Below the pieces are notes generated by a model. It searched no databases. It worked only from the letters and a program-made list of their open reading frames with translations, and was not told where the DNA came from. Shown one piece after another: positions 17,192-27,250 of a DNA stretch of 64,000 bases. The position numbers and the translations under genes were made by a program. Origin of the DNA: Bordetella sp. H567 (GTDB lineage: Bacteria > Pseudomonadota > Gammaproteobacteria > Burkholderiales > Burkholderiaceae_B); contig NZ_CP012334.1 in NCBI RefSeq assembly GCF_001704295.1, forward strand, positions 5,468,084 through 5,532,083. The letters run 5' to 3'. How positions within the stretch are numbered: position 1 is the stretch's first letter; each line of letters starts with the position of its first letter.

Positions 17192-17623
17192 TCAGATCCC
17201 CTCAACGGTGATGCCCATGCTGCGGGCGCTGCCGGCGATGGTGCGCACCGCGGCGTCCAGGTCGCCCGCCGTCAGGTCGGGTTCCTTGGTCTTGGCGATT
17301 TCTTCCGCCTGGGCACGCGTCAGCTTGCCGACCTTGTCGGTATGGGGCTTGGGCGAACCCTTCTGCACACCCGCCGCCTTCTTGATGAGGACCGTCGCGG
17401 GCGGGGTCTTCATGATGAAGGTGAAGCTCTTGTCCGCGAAGGCGGTGATCACCACCGGAATCGGCAGACCGGGCTCCATGCCCTGCGTCTTGGCGTTGAA
17501 CGCCTTGCAGAATTCCATGATGTTCAGGCCGCGCTGACCCAGCGCCGGACCGATCGGGGGAGAGGGGTTTGCCTTACCAGCCGGCACTTGCAGCTTGATA
17601 AAGCCGACGATCTTCTTCGCCAT
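17192..17623 (-). CDS. rplK: 50S ribosomal protein L11
   Basis: 143 residues. The Pro-rich N-terminal domain ([20 protein letters not shown]) and the C-terminal rRNA-binding domain ([13 protein letters not shown]-like end, seen as [17 protein letters not shown]) are complete. L11 forms the GTPase-associated centre with 23S rRNA and is needed for stringent-response sensing by RelA. It lies 77 nt after nusG; the L1 repressor target is expected in that short leader, though I could not define it. Confidence 0.99.
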   Translation of the reverse strand: MAKKIVGFIKLQVPAGKANPSPPIGPALGQRGLNIMEFCKAFNAKTQGMEPGLPIPVVITAFADKSFTFIMKTPPATVLIKKAAGVQKGSPKPHTDKVGKLTRAQAEEIAKTKEPDLTAGDLDAAVRTIAGSARSMGITVEGI

Positions 17624-17700
17624 GCTTTGCTCCTTGCGGGTTCAAACGCCCGCGTTCGACGCGGGCTCCCCGGGGGATTGAGGGGTTGAGACTACCGGGA

Positions 17701-18234
17701 TCAGGTCTTCTCGACCTGACTGAAATCGAGTTCGACGGGCGTCGCGCGACCAAAAATGGTGACAGACACACGCACCTTGCTCTTCTCGTAATTGACTTCT
17801 TCGACGTTGCCGTTGAAGTCCGCGAACGGCCCTTCCTTGACGCGCACCATCTCGCCCACTTCGAACAAGACCTTGGGACGCGGCTTTTCGACGCCTTCGA
17901 CCATCTGGGAAAGTATCTTTTCGACTTCTTTCTCGGAGATCGGCGTGGGCCGGTTGCCCGAGCCACCCAGGAAGCCGGTGACGCGGTTGGTATTCTTGAC
18001 CAGATGCCAGGTTTCGTCGGTCAGATCCATTTCCACCAGGACGTAGCCCGGGAAGATCCGCCGTTCGGAAATCGACTTCTGGCCGCCTTTCATTTCGACG
18101 ACTTCTTCGGAGGGCACCAGGATGCGCCCGAAGGAGGTTTGCAGTCCGGCCCGCTCGATGCGTTCGAGCAGCGCCTTGTGCACGCTTTTTTCCATGCCGG
18201 AGTAAACATGGACGACATACCACCGTTTGCTCAT
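17701..18234 (-). CDS. nusG: transcription termination/antitermination factor NusG
   Basis: 177 residues. The NGN domain opens with [20 protein letters not shown] and contains [20 protein letters not shown]; the C-terminal KOW domain contains [20 protein letters not shown]. It binds RNA polymerase to suppress pausing and links it to Rho or the ribosome. It follows secE by 10 nt, the usual secE-nusG pair. Confidence 0.99.
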   Translation of the reverse strand: MSKRWYVVHVYSGMEKSVHKALLERIERAGLQTSFGRILVPSEEVVEMKGGQKSISERRIFPGYVLVEMDLTDETWHLVKNTNRVTGFLGGSGNRPTPISEKEVEKILSQMVEGVEKPRPKVLFEVGEMVRVKEGPFADFNGNVEEVNYEKSKVRVSVTIFGRATPVELDFSQVEKT

Positions 18235-18244
18235 GTGCCGTCCC

Positions 18245-18625
18245 TTATTTCCAGCCCAGCAGCAGGCCGTAAATGATCCACTCGATGCCTTTATCGAGTA
18301 CCCACATGAAGATGCCCATGATGGCCACGAAAGCGAAAACGATGCCCGTCATCTGGGTCGTTTCCTTGCGCGTGGGCCAAGAGACACGCTTGACTTCGTT
18401 ATAGGACTCGTTGGCGAAACTGAGCGTGCGGCGTCCGGGTTCGCTGAACCAGGCAATGATGGCCGCCAGGACCAAACCGCCGACGAAGACCCCGATACGA
18501 GCAGGCATGGGCTGCGTGCTCAACACCGAGAACCCAACGATTCCAGCAATGATGACGAGCACCGCCAAGGCTAGCTTCACCCGATCGGCGGTACTGGTTA
18601 CGGTTTCGACGCTGGTATTAGACAT
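18245..18625 (-). CDS. secE: preprotein translocase subunit SecE
   Basis: 126 residues from ATG 18625 ([16 protein letters not shown]). Three membrane segments are visible (about residues 15-33, 40-58 and 90-122), as in the long proteobacterial form, with the conserved amphipathic block [19 protein letters not shown] before the last one. It clamps SecY in the SecYEG channel. An in-frame ATG seven codons upstream (18646) has no ribosome site and was not used. Confidence 0.96.
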   Translation of the reverse strand: MSNTSVETVTSTADRVKLALAVLVIIAGIVGFSVLSTQPMPARIGVFVGGLVLAAIIAWFSEPGRRTLSFANESYNEVKRVSWPTRKETTQMTGIVFAFVAIMGIFMWVLDKGIEWIIYGLLLGWK

Positions 18626-18697
18626 TTTGCGCTGCAAGCCCGCCATATATGCGCAGCTCGCGATGATTTCCGGCAGGCTGGGGAAGGGAAGGCGAGT

Positions 18698-18773
18698 TGG
18701 CAGGGGCAGTAGGAATCGAACCTACAACCTTCGGTTTTGGAGACCGACGCTCTGCCAATTGAGCTATACCCCT
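18698..18773 (-). tRNA. tRNA-Trp (anticodon CCA)
   Basis: A cloverleaf runs from AGGGGTA (18773) to TGCCCCT plus discriminator G and an encoded CCA. The anticodon loop CTCCAAA sits on a GGT-type stem and the T-loop is GGTTCGATTCC. It lies between tuf and secE. Confidence 0.97.
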
Positions 18774-19083
18774 CTAGTCACGCGCTGTTGGGCAGAACCA
18801 CCGCACAGGATGGTAGAGCACAGCCAGCCAGAGACCCTTTACCTTCGCTTTCCCCGCTTCGCGTTCCGTGGGCCCGTTACCGAAAAGCCGTTTCGGGCTT
18901 GCCGGTTCGAATGAGCCCATCCGGGTTATAAATCCAGACGAATTACACCCGTCTGGATCACGCGTTCTGGTAACGAACACCAAAAACGAAGGATGGAACC
19001 TAGCGGAACCATCCATAATACTACTTTCCTTGCCGGCTTGTCCAGCGAATTCTCGAGCGGGGCCTTGCCCCGCCCGGGCCGGA
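18774..19083. other. spacer between tuf and tRNA-Trp
   Basis: 310 bp without a gene. It holds the tuf terminator (18982-19014) and a perfect 9-bp inverted repeat ATCCAGACG/CGTCTGGAT at 18932-18940 and 18950-18958 with a 9-nt spacer and no following T-run. No clear promoter for tRNA-Trp was found. Confidence 0.6.
18982..19014 (-). terminator. probable rho-independent terminator of tuf
   Basis: On the minus strand GGATGG (19009-19014) pairs with CCATCC (18991-18996) around an inner GG/CC pairing, followed by TTCGTTTTTGG (T-run at 18982-18986). It lies 70 nt downstream of the tuf stop. If efficient, tRNA-Trp-secE-nusG needs its own promoter. Confidence 0.7.
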
Positions 19084-20274
<1,191 letters not shown>

Positions 20275-20325
20275 GGCTGACTCCTGACTGGATGTGCGGA
20301 TCTGACTAAAGTGAAGACAAATGCG

Positions 20326-20400
<75 letters not shown>

Positions 20401-20508
20401 ATTAAAACTGTTCTACTGCATAGCACCGCCAACAACCGGCATGACGCCAGCCTGCGTGCCTTACTGCCTGTGCGCGACCGAACACATCGTCCGCGCACCG
20501 TAAAAACC

Positions 20509-20582
20509 TGGAGCGGGTGAAGGGAATCGAACCCTCGTCGTAAGCTTGGAAGGCTTCTGCTCTACCATTGAGCTACACCCGC
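20509..20582 (-). tRNA. tRNA-Gly (anticodon TCC)
   Basis: A cloverleaf runs from GCGGGTG (20582) to CACCCGC with discriminator T and an encoded CCA. The anticodon loop is CTTCCAA and the T-arm has GGTTCGATTCC. It lies between tRNA-Tyr and tRNA-Thr. Confidence 0.97.
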
Positions 20583-20847
20583 GGCGTACCGTTTCCCATC
20601 CTGCCCACCGCTGTCGCACCAGACTCACGCGAAGCCGATACCACCCAGCCATCGCGCAACGGGATGCACCCCCCAGACACTGCAAATCCAGGCCGACTTC
20701 GCCTGGATTCCTTGGCATATGTACGGGCATGACATCATCGTCGCACGCGGATGACTGGCGATCAGGCCGGTCTTCGGTCAGGGACAGTGGTGTTCACACC
20801 GGGGCCATTGCCCCATCGTCGCCCCATCGCGAATTACGCGCGGTCTC

Positions 20848-20934
20848 TGGTGGAGGGGATTGGATTCGAACCAATGTAGGCGCAAGGCCAACAGATTTAC
20901 AGTCTGCCCCCTTTAACCACTCGGGCACCCCTCC
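20848..20934 (-). tRNA. tRNA-Tyr (anticodon GTA)
   Basis: A class II cloverleaf of 87 nt with CCA runs from GGAGGGG (20934) to CCCCTCC. It has a long variable arm and the anticodon loop CTGTAAA on stem CAGA/TCTG. It is the first gene of the tRNA-tuf transcript. Confidence 0.97.
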
Positions 20935-20949
20935 AGCGGAGAACTTGAA

Positions 20950-20978
20950 ATTATGGTGACTTTCCGCGTCGGTGTCAA
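20950..20978 (-). promoter_or_regulatory. sigma-70 promoter of the tRNA-Tyr-Gly-Thr-tuf operon
   Basis: On the minus strand TTGACA (20973-20978) and CATAAT (20950-20955) are separated by exactly 17 bp. Transcription should start near 20943, about 9 nt before tRNA-Tyr. This is the clearest promoter in the window. Confidence 0.88.
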
Positions 20979-21084
20979 ATGGGCCGCCGCAAGAATCAGG
21001 CCAGGCCCCGCCCTTGCGGCGGCGCCGCTGCCGGCCAGGGTGAACGGGGGCGGCATCCGGGACTATCCTCCAAGCACGCCAGCG

Positions 21085-22272
21085 TCATCGTGCCGGCGTG
21101 GCGCGCTCGTCCAGTTGACCGGCGACGGCCGCCCGAAAGAGTGCCGCGTATTCCGAGGCATCGAACACGACAGGGTTCGTGGCGGCGGACGGATCGGCCT
21201 GCGCCATCCGCCCCACCCGGTCCGCATCCCTGTCATCCAGGCCAATGTCGGCCAGGGTGTGCGGAATACCGATGCGGGCGCGCAGTTCCAGGATCCAGGC
21301 CTGCACCCCTTCGACCGACGCCGTGGGTAGCGCCAGGTAGCGCGCCAGCGCCGCCAGCGGGGCCCGGACGGCATGGGCGTTGGCTTGCACCACATAGGGC
21401 ATCAGGATGGCGTTGAGCGTGCCGTGGTGCGCGTCGTACAGGGCGCCCAACGGATGCGCGAGGGCATGCATGGCCCCCAGGCCGCGCTGGAAGGCCGTGG
21501 CGCCCATGCAGGAAGCGACCAGCATGTGGTGGCGCGCCGCCAGGTCTTCACCGTCGGCCACGGCGCGCGGCAGGTGGTGGTGGATGAGCTTCATGCCTTC
21601 CAGGGCGATACCGGCCGCCATGGGGTGGTAGAAAGGCGAGCAATAGGCCTCCAGGCAGTGGGACAGCGCGTCCATGCCGGTCGCCGCGGTGACCTTGGCG
21701 GGCAGGCCCGTCGTCAGGGCCGCGTCCAGGATGACGGCGGCCGGCAGCATGCGCGGGTGAAAAATCAGGCGCTTCAGGCGGGCGTCTTCATCGGTGATGA
21801 CCGCGACCCGCCCGACTTCCGAACCGGTGCCGGCGGTCGTCGGCACCGCGACGACGGGCGCCATGCCTTCCACCTTGACGCGCCGGTAATTGTCGTCCGC
21901 GTCTTCGAAGTCCCACAGCGGCCTGTCCTGCCCGGCCATCATGGCGATGGCCTTGCCGGCATCCAGCGCGGAACCGCCGCCGAACGCAACGACGCCGTCG
22001 TGCCCGCCGCCGCGGAACGCCTGCACACCGTTCTCGACGTTGCGCCCCGTGGGATTGCCCTTGATGTCGTGAAAGACCCCGCAGGGCAAGCCCGCATCGC
22101 GGCATGCGGCCACGGCGCGTTCCAGCATGGGCAGGCCGGCGATGCCGGGATCGGTCACGACCAGCGGTTTGCGCATGCCCAGGGCGCCGCAAAGATCGGG
22201 CAGCTCGGCGATGCGCCCCGGCCCAACCCTGATGGCCGTCGGGTAGTTCCAGTTCACGTGGGGCAGGTCCAT
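21085..22272 (-). CDS. iron-containing alcohol dehydrogenase
   Basis: 395 residues. The NAD-binding GGGSALDAGKAIA (about residues 98-110), PTTAGTGSEVGRVAVI and the metal-ligand region HALAHPLGALYDAHHG (about 275-290) define a group III Fe-type alcohol dehydrogenase. It would interconvert an alcohol and its aldehyde with NAD. Immediately upstream on the same strand lie an aldehyde dehydrogenase and a glutamine-synthetase-like ligase, so the substrate is probably an alcohol or gamma-glutamylated amino alcohol. The exact substrate cannot be read from the sequence. Confidence 0.93.
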   Translation of the reverse strand: MDLPHVNWNYPTAIRVGPGRIAELPDLCGALGMRKPLVVTDPGIAGLPMLERAVAACRDAGLPCGVFHDIKGNPTGRNVENGVQAFRGGGHDGVVAFGGGSALDAGKAIAMMAGQDRPLWDFEDADDNYRRVKVEGMAPVVAVPTTAGTGSEVGRVAVITDEDARLKRLIFHPRMLPAAVILDAALTTGLPAKVTAATGMDALSHCLEAYCSPFYHPMAAGIALEGMKLIHHHLPRAVADGEDLAARHHMLVASCMGATAFQRGLGAMHALAHPLGALYDAHHGTLNAILMPYVVQANAHAVRAPLAALARYLALPTASVEGVQAWILELRARIGIPHTLADIGLDDRDADRVGRMAQADPSAATNPVVFDASEYAALFRAAVAGQLDERATPAR

Positions 22273-22331
22273 GGCTTACCTCTGCTGCCACGGCGCACGG
22301 CATCGGGCGCCGCGACGTAGGCGCGATCGCA

Positions 22332-23720
22332 TCAGGCGACGCGCAGGTGGAAGGATTTGGGCTGGGTCAGCTGCTCATAGCCAAGCCGGGACAGGGACAC
22401 GCCGCGCCCGCTGTCCTTGACGCCGGTCCAGGCAAGTCCAGGGTCCAGATAGTCACAGCGATTCATGAAGATGGTGCCCGCCTGGATGCGCGCGCCGATC
22501 GCGACCGCGGCTTCGCGATCGCGGGTGAAGACCGCGGCGGTCAGCCCATAATTGCTGTCGTTGATCAGCGATATCGCTTCGTCGTCGCCGTCGACGGGCA
22601 TGATGCCGACCACGGGTCCGAAGCATTCTTCACGCATCACCCGCATGGCGTGATCCACGCCGGTCAGGACGGCAGGCGCCACATAGGCGGTATCGTCGCG
22701 CGCCGCGGGAAAATACGCCGCGTCAACGACGTTGCGCGCGCCCTCCTCGATGGCATCGGCGACGACTTCCCGCACCGCCGCGGCGGCGGACCGGCGCACC
22801 ACCGGCCCCAGGGTGGTTTCCTGTTCGCGCGGATCGCCCAGCACATAGCGGTTGGCGAGCACCGCGGCCTGTTCGACAAAGCCGTCGTACAGCCGCCGGG
22901 CGACATAGATGCGCTGTATGCCGCAGCACGATTGGCCGGCATTGAAGAATGCGCCGTCGACCAGGGACTCTACCGCCGATTCCAGATCGGCGTCGCCGCG
23001 CACGTAGGCGGCATCATTGCCGCCCAACTCCAGGCCGACACCGATGAAGCGGCCGCAGGCGCTTTCCTCCACGGCGCGACCGCCGCGCACGGAGCCTGTA
23101 AAGGACACGAAGCGGATCTCGGGCGCGCGCACCAGCCTTTGGGTGGTGTCATGGTCGGCGTGGAGATAAGAGAAGAGACCGGGTGGCAGGCCGGCATGGG
23201 AGAAGGCCTGATGCATGAGCTCGGCGCACAACGGCGTCTGGTCCGAGTGCTTCAGCACGACCGCGTTGCCGGCCATGAGCGCGGGCACGATGCTATTGAC
23301 GGCAGTCAACAACGGGTAGTTCCATGGCGCGATCGTCAAGGTGACGCCCAAGGGATCGCGCCGGATGAAACGCTCCCGTTCGCTGCCCGGCACAGCGGCC
23401 ATCGGCTGCAGGGCCTCCGGCGCGATGGCGATCATATGCCTGGCCCGTTCCGCGTAGCCATCGACCTCCGACGGGGCATGCCGTATCGGCCGTCCCATCT
23501 GCACGGTGATCGCTTGCGCGAGGTCTTGCCTGGCGGCGACGACGCGATCCACCGCGGCCCCCAGCAGGCGGGCGCGTTCGGCAAGAGCCACCTCGCGCCA
23601 TGCCTGCTGCGCGGCGTGCGCGGCCCGCAGCGTTTCGCGGATATGCGCGTCGGTGGCATACGGCCGGCAGACCACTTCACGGCCGTCGATCGGGCTGATG
23701 GTGATGAGTTCGCTGGACAT
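22332..23720 (-). CDS. NAD(P)-dependent aldehyde dehydrogenase
   Basis: 462 residues of the ALDH superfamily. Visible are APWNYPLLTAVNS (substrate/cofactor wall), VLKHSDQTP, FTGSVRGG, the general-base Glu in LELGGNDAAYV and the catalytic Cys in GQSCC (about residue 265). It should oxidise an aldehyde to an acid. It sits between the ligase and the alcohol dehydrogenase, so aldehyde made by the latter is a natural substrate. An 89-nt gap to the upstream gene contains a CCCC-AAAA-GGGG hairpin. Confidence 0.94.
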   Translation of the reverse strand: MSSELITISPIDGREVVCRPYATDAHIRETLRAAHAAQQAWREVALAERARLLGAAVDRVVAARQDLAQAITVQMGRPIRHAPSEVDGYAERARHMIAIAPEALQPMAAVPGSERERFIRRDPLGVTLTIAPWNYPLLTAVNSIVPALMAGNAVVLKHSDQTPLCAELMHQAFSHAGLPPGLFSYLHADHDTTQRLVRAPEIRFVSFTGSVRGGRAVEESACGRFIGVGLELGGNDAAYVRGDADLESAVESLVDGAFFNAGQSCCGIQRIYVARRLYDGFVEQAAVLANRYVLGDPREQETTLGPVVRRSAAAAVREVVADAIEEGARNVVDAAYFPAARDDTAYVAPAVLTGVDHAMRVMREECFGPVVGIMPVDGDDEAISLINDSNYGLTAAVFTRDREAAVAIGARIQAGTIFMNRCDYLDPGLAWTGVKDSGRGVSLSRLGYEQLTQPKSFHLRVA

Positions 23721-23773
23721 GCCTGGTCAACTCCCTGAAACGCTCGCCCCGCACTGCGCCGGCACCCGGTTTG

Positions 23774-23812
23774 CTGTCCCCAAAAGGGGCGGTTTCGCCT
23801 TGGGGCGGCCTA
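23774..23812. repeat. short GC-rich palindromic intergenic element
   Basis: A CCCCAAAAGGGG hairpin followed by GCGGTTTCGCCTTGGGGCGG lies between the ligase and aldehyde dehydrogenase genes. It resembles GC-rich palindromes I recall from intergenic DNA of this bacterial group. Whether it is a dispersed repeat needs a genome-wide search. Confidence 0.35.
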
Positions 23813-25195
23813 GATGATTTCGAAGTAGCGCGCGAGTTCCCAGTCGGTAACGTGCCGGCGGAACATTCGCTCCTCCCATTCACGGGTGGCGGCGTAGTGT
23901 TCGACGAAGGCATCGCCGAAGCATGCGCGCGCTGCTTCGGACTGCTTCAGGCGCTGCGCGGCCTCCCACAATGTGGTCGGCAGCTTGAGCGCTTCGGGAA
24001 ATTCCTGCGCATAGGCATTGCCGGTCACCGGCGCTTCGGGCTGCAGCTGCTGCTCGATGCCGTACAGACCCGACGCCAGCGCCGCGGACAAGGCCAGATA
24101 CGGATTGGCATCCGCCGCGCCGATACGCACTTCGACACGCTGCGACTTGTCGCTGCCGGGAATGACGCGCAAGGCGGCCGTGCGGTTCTCCACGCCCCAC
24201 GTCGCGTCGAGGGGCGCCCAGAATCCCGGCACGAGCCGCGAATAGCTGTTGATGGTGGGTGCATACAGCGCCATGAATTCCGGCAGATAACGCTGCAGCC
24301 CCGCGACGAAGGCGCGCTGCGTACCGCTCATGCCGTGCGCTTGGGCCGCGTCGTGGAACGCCGATTTCCCGGTGGTGCGATCGCGCAGCGAAAGATGAAT
24401 GTGCCCGCTTTGCCCGGAATGCCGATGCGACCATTTGGCCATGAACGTCGCCATCAAGCCGTTCTGCTGCGCCAGGGCCTTGGTGAAGGTCTTGAAGAGA
24501 AATGCCTTGTCCGCGGCCGCGGCGGCGCGGTCCACCGCGATCGCTGCTTCCAGTACGCCCGGCCCCGTTTCGGTGTGCAGGCCTTCTATCGACATGTCCA
24601 TGCGTTCGCACATATCGAGAAGCTGACGATAGAAGTCCCCGTTGACGGTGCTGCGCAGCATCGAGTAGCCGAAGTTGCCGGGGGTCCAGGTCTGCAGATC
24701 GCGATAGCCTTTTTCGCGCGCGGACTGCGGCGTTTCCCGGAACATGAAGAACTCGTATTCCAGCGCGGCATAGGCGTCATAGCCCATGGCCTCGGCACGC
24801 TGGAGGGTTCGATGCAGCAGCTGGCGTGGGCAGACCGCTGCGGCGGGCCCGGTGAAATCCGCCAGGAACAGCAGCATGTCCTGGCCGGCGGGACCCTTCT
24901 CGAGCGGGAGCCTGCGGCAGCTGGCCGGATCGATGCGCATCTGCGCATCCGGGTAAGCGGTGTGCCAGCCCGTGTAGCGGCCATTGTCGTAAAGCTGGTC
25001 GTCCACATCCCAGCCGAACACCACGTCGCAGAACGCGAGGCCGGCGCCGAGCGCGGACAGGAATTTTTCCTTGCGCAGGTACTTCCCGAGCATGACGCCA
25101 TCGATGTCCGACAGGCCCACCTTGACGTGCGTCAAGGCGCTGGCCTGCACCAGGCGTGCGGCATCGTCCGCCGTTCTTACCCCTTCTGCTTGCAT
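23810..25195 (-). CDS. glutamine synthetase family protein, gamma-glutamyl-amine ligase type
   Basis: 461 residues from ATG 25195 (MQAEGVRTADDAARLV), with AAGGGTGG upstream. The GS beta-grasp is at the N-terminus (VGLSDIDGVMLGKYLRKEKF) and the catalytic domain contains ALEYEFFMFRE (metal Glu), SHRHSGQSGHIHLSLRD and VEVRIGAADANPYLALSAAL. The regulatory adenylylation Tyr loop of GlnA is not apparent. With the adjacent dehydrogenases this fits enzymes such as PuuA or IpuC that attach glutamate to an amine before oxidation. The amine is unknown. Confidence 0.9.
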   Translation of the reverse strand: MQAEGVRTADDAARLVQASALTHVKVGLSDIDGVMLGKYLRKEKFLSALGAGLAFCDVVFGWDVDDQLYDNGRYTGWHTAYPDAQMRIDPASCRRLPLEKGPAGQDMLLFLADFTGPAAAVCPRQLLHRTLQRAEAMGYDAYAALEYEFFMFRETPQSAREKGYRDLQTWTPGNFGYSMLRSTVNGDFYRQLLDMCERMDMSIEGLHTETGPGVLEAAIAVDRAAAAADKAFLFKTFTKALAQQNGLMATFMAKWSHRHSGQSGHIHLSLRDRTTGKSAFHDAAQAHGMSGTQRAFVAGLQRYLPEFMALYAPTINSYSRLVPGFWAPLDATWGVENRTAALRVIPGSDKSQRVEVRIGAADANPYLALSAALASGLYGIEQQLQPEAPVTGNAYAQEFPEALKLPTTLWEAAQRLKQSEAARACFGDAFVEHYAATREWEERMFRRHVTDWELARYFEII

Positions 25196-25332
25196 GGTTC
25201 GACCACCCTTGCGTTGAGTCAAAACCCTTAAGCGTCGGCGGGCGCCAAGGCCCGGGCGCGTCCTGCAATCGAGTCTAGACACCTTGCCGCAAGTTTGCAA
25301 ACATAGCCGCGGCGCAACGGCGGCGGACAATC
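25196..25332. promoter_or_regulatory. divergent promoter region, ligase operon and deoR-type gene
   Basis: 137 bp between divergent genes. It should contain both promoters and the binding site of the DeoR-family regulator. No unambiguous operator palindrome was found by eye. Confidence 0.45.
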
Positions 25333-26103
25333 ATGTGGCAAGAAGAGCGGTACCAGCGGATACGGAAAATGCTTGAAGCCTTGCGCAGCGTGTCGACCGA
25401 TCGCATCGTCGACGAGTTGGGCGTGTCGCGCGAAACCGTGCGCCGCGACCTGATCGCTTTGGAAGCGCTGGGCGAACTGCGCCGCTCGCACGGCGGTGCG
25501 GTGCTGCCGGATCCCCTCCCGGCGGCCTTCGGGCGGCCGGCCGCGGACGGGCGCCATCTGCGCGCCATCGCGCGCGCCGTGGGGGGCAGGCTGTCGAACG
25601 GACAGACGTTGTACATGGAAGCGGGCTACATGGCGGCGCACATCGCCGATGCATTGGGCACGCTGCACGGCATTACCTTGATCACCAATTCTTTCGAAGC
25701 CGCGACGCGGGTCGCGTCCGGCGAGGATCACGTGGCGCATGGCAACCGCGCCTTCGTGCTGGGTGGCGCCGTGATCGCGCCCCTGCCGGCCACGCAGGGC
25801 GACCGCACGATCGCGGAAATCCACCGTTACACCGCGGATACCGCCCTGCTCTTCCCTACCGCCATCGATGCGCGGCACGGCACCACGCATGCGGACCTGG
25901 CGCGCGCCGAATTGGGCCGCGCCATGGCGGCCAATGCGCGCAACATCATGGTGATTGCCGACGATGCAAGGATAGGCGTGAATTCACATGCATCCTACTG
26001 CGCCGCGGACCGCGTGTCGGTGCTGGTGACGAATCGCAAATCGGAAGCGCGGGAAGGCTACGACGAGCTTGCCGGCGCGGTCGGCAGCGTCGCGCTGGCT
26101 TGA
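25333..26103 (+). CDS. DeoR/GlpR family transcriptional regulator
   Basis: 256 residues. The N-terminal winged helix has the DeoR signature (ERYQRIRKMLEAL then VDELGVSRETVRRDLIALEA and LRRSHGGAVL). The C-terminal DeoRC sensor domain follows (about residues 75-235; GQTLYMEAGYMAAHIADAL, ITLITNSFEAA). Members usually repress a neighbouring catabolic operon and respond to a phosphorylated or acylated intermediate. It is divergent from the ligase-dehydrogenase operon and probably controls it. Confidence 0.92.
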   Translation: MWQEERYQRIRKMLEALRSVSTDRIVDELGVSRETVRRDLIALEALGELRRSHGGAVLPDPLPAAFGRPAADGRHLRAIARAVGGRLSNGQTLYMEAGYMAAHIADALGTLHGITLITNSFEAATRVASGEDHVAHGNRAFVLGGAVIAPLPATQGDRTIAEIHRYTADTALLFPTAIDARHGTTHADLARAELGRAMAANARNIMVIADDARIGVNSHASYCAADRVSVLVTNRKSEAREGYDELAGAVGSVALA

Positions 26104-26115
26104 CGGCGACGGCGT

Positions 26116-26234
26116 GTTAACGCTGGAAGGCGCCTGGCTGCGTTGCGTATGCGGGCCGTGGCACCCACGGCTGCGCTTCGCGCCTTGCCATGCACCTGAT
26201 CGCGTACTGATACAAGGCGCCTTCCAGGGTTAAC
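26116..26234. repeat. 119-bp inverted-repeat element between convergent genes
   Basis: Terminal arms of 20 bp (26116-26135 and 26215-26234) are inverted copies with 19 of 20 matches, beginning with GTTAAC. The 79-nt interior holds a second hairpin GCCGTGG-CAC-CCACGGC. It fills the whole gap between the DeoR stop and the asparaginase stop. It could be a non-autonomous mobile palindrome or a bidirectional terminator; there is no T-run. Confidence 0.75.
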
Positions 26235-26239
26235 AGGCC

Positions 26240-27250
26240 CTAGGCTGCGTCGAACCAGTCCCGCAGCGTCGCCTGGTCGGGCTTGGACATGAGCGCAAGC
26301 ATCAGCAGCACGCGGGCCTTTTGGGGATTCAGGTCGCCGGCCGCGATAAAGCCCAGACCGTCGTCATCCACTTCGACGTTGCGGCCCACGCGGCCGCGTC
26401 CCGTACGCGACGCGCGCACCACGGCAACGCCCCGGGCTGCGGCATCGGCCAAGGCCTGCATGGCCGACGCCGTGGCGTTGCCATCGCCGACGCCGGCCAG
26501 GACCAGGCCCTGGCAGCGCTCCGCCATGAATGTAATGACGTCGGCCTGCATATCGGCGTGCGCGTAGACGATGCCAACGCGCGGCCACTGCGCCGGATCG
26601 GCGAGCGGCGCATGGCGCCATGGCGCAACGCGTGCCGCCGACCCGTGGGCGGGCCGGTAAAACACCGGCTCGCCGGCGTGCATCAAGCCAGCCAGGCCCC
26701 GATCCGGCGAGGCGAATGCCGCCAAGCCCGCCGCGGCGATTTTCTGCACGCCGCGGGCGTCATGGATCTCTTCGTTCAGCAGCACCAGGGCACCACGTCC
26801 GCGCGCCTGCGGGTGCGCGGCCAGCGCCACCGCGGCGTACAAGTTCGCCGGGCCATCCGCGCTCAGCGCGGTGGCGGGCCGCATGGCGCCCGTCAGGATC
26901 AGCGGCTTGCCGGCGGGGATGACCAGGTCCAGGAGATAGGCGGTTTCTTCCAGGGTATCAGTGCCATGCGTGACCACGATGCCGTCGATGGCGGCGTCCG
27001 CGGCCAGGGCGCGTACGCGCATGGCCAGGGCGTGCCAGACTTCATGGCGCATGTCCTGGCTGCCGACGTTGGCGATCTGCTCGGGATGCAGTTCCGCGAT
27101 GGTGGAAAGTCCCGGCACGGCGGCAAGCAGTTGGCCAATATCGAAGGTGCCGGCAACATACCCGAGGCCCGGCCGCGCGGACTGCGCCCCGGCGATGGTG
27201 CCACCGGTGGCCAGGATCGCGATGGCCGGCCGCCGTCCGGGTTCAGGCAT
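26240..27250 (-). CDS. asparaginase
   Basis: 336 residues from ATG 27250 (MPEPGRRPAIAILATGGTIA). Both nucleophile motifs are present: ATGGTIAG near residue 14 and HGTDTLEETAYLLDLV near residue 90. There is no signal peptide, so the enzyme is probably cytosolic. It hydrolyses asparagine to aspartate and ammonia. Its start codon lies inside parB and the genes overlap by 8 nt, so it ends the mnmG-parAB operon and is translationally coupled to ParB. That link to the partition operon is unexpected. Confidence 0.93.
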   Translation of the reverse strand: MPEPGRRPAIAILATGGTIAGAQSARPGLGYVAGTFDIGQLLAAVPGLSTIAELHPEQIANVGSQDMRHEVWHALAMRVRALAADAAIDGIVVTHGTDTLEETAYLLDLVIPAGKPLILTGAMRPATALSADGPANLYAAVALAAHPQARGRGALVLLNEEIHDARGVQKIAAAGLAAFASPDRGLAGLMHAGEPVFYRPAHGSAARVAPWRHAPLADPAQWPRVGIVYAHADMQADVITFMAERCQGLVLAGVGDGNATASAMQALADAAARGVAVVRASRTGRGRVGRNVEVDDDGLGFIAAGDLNPQKARVLLMLALMSKPDQATLRDWFDAA

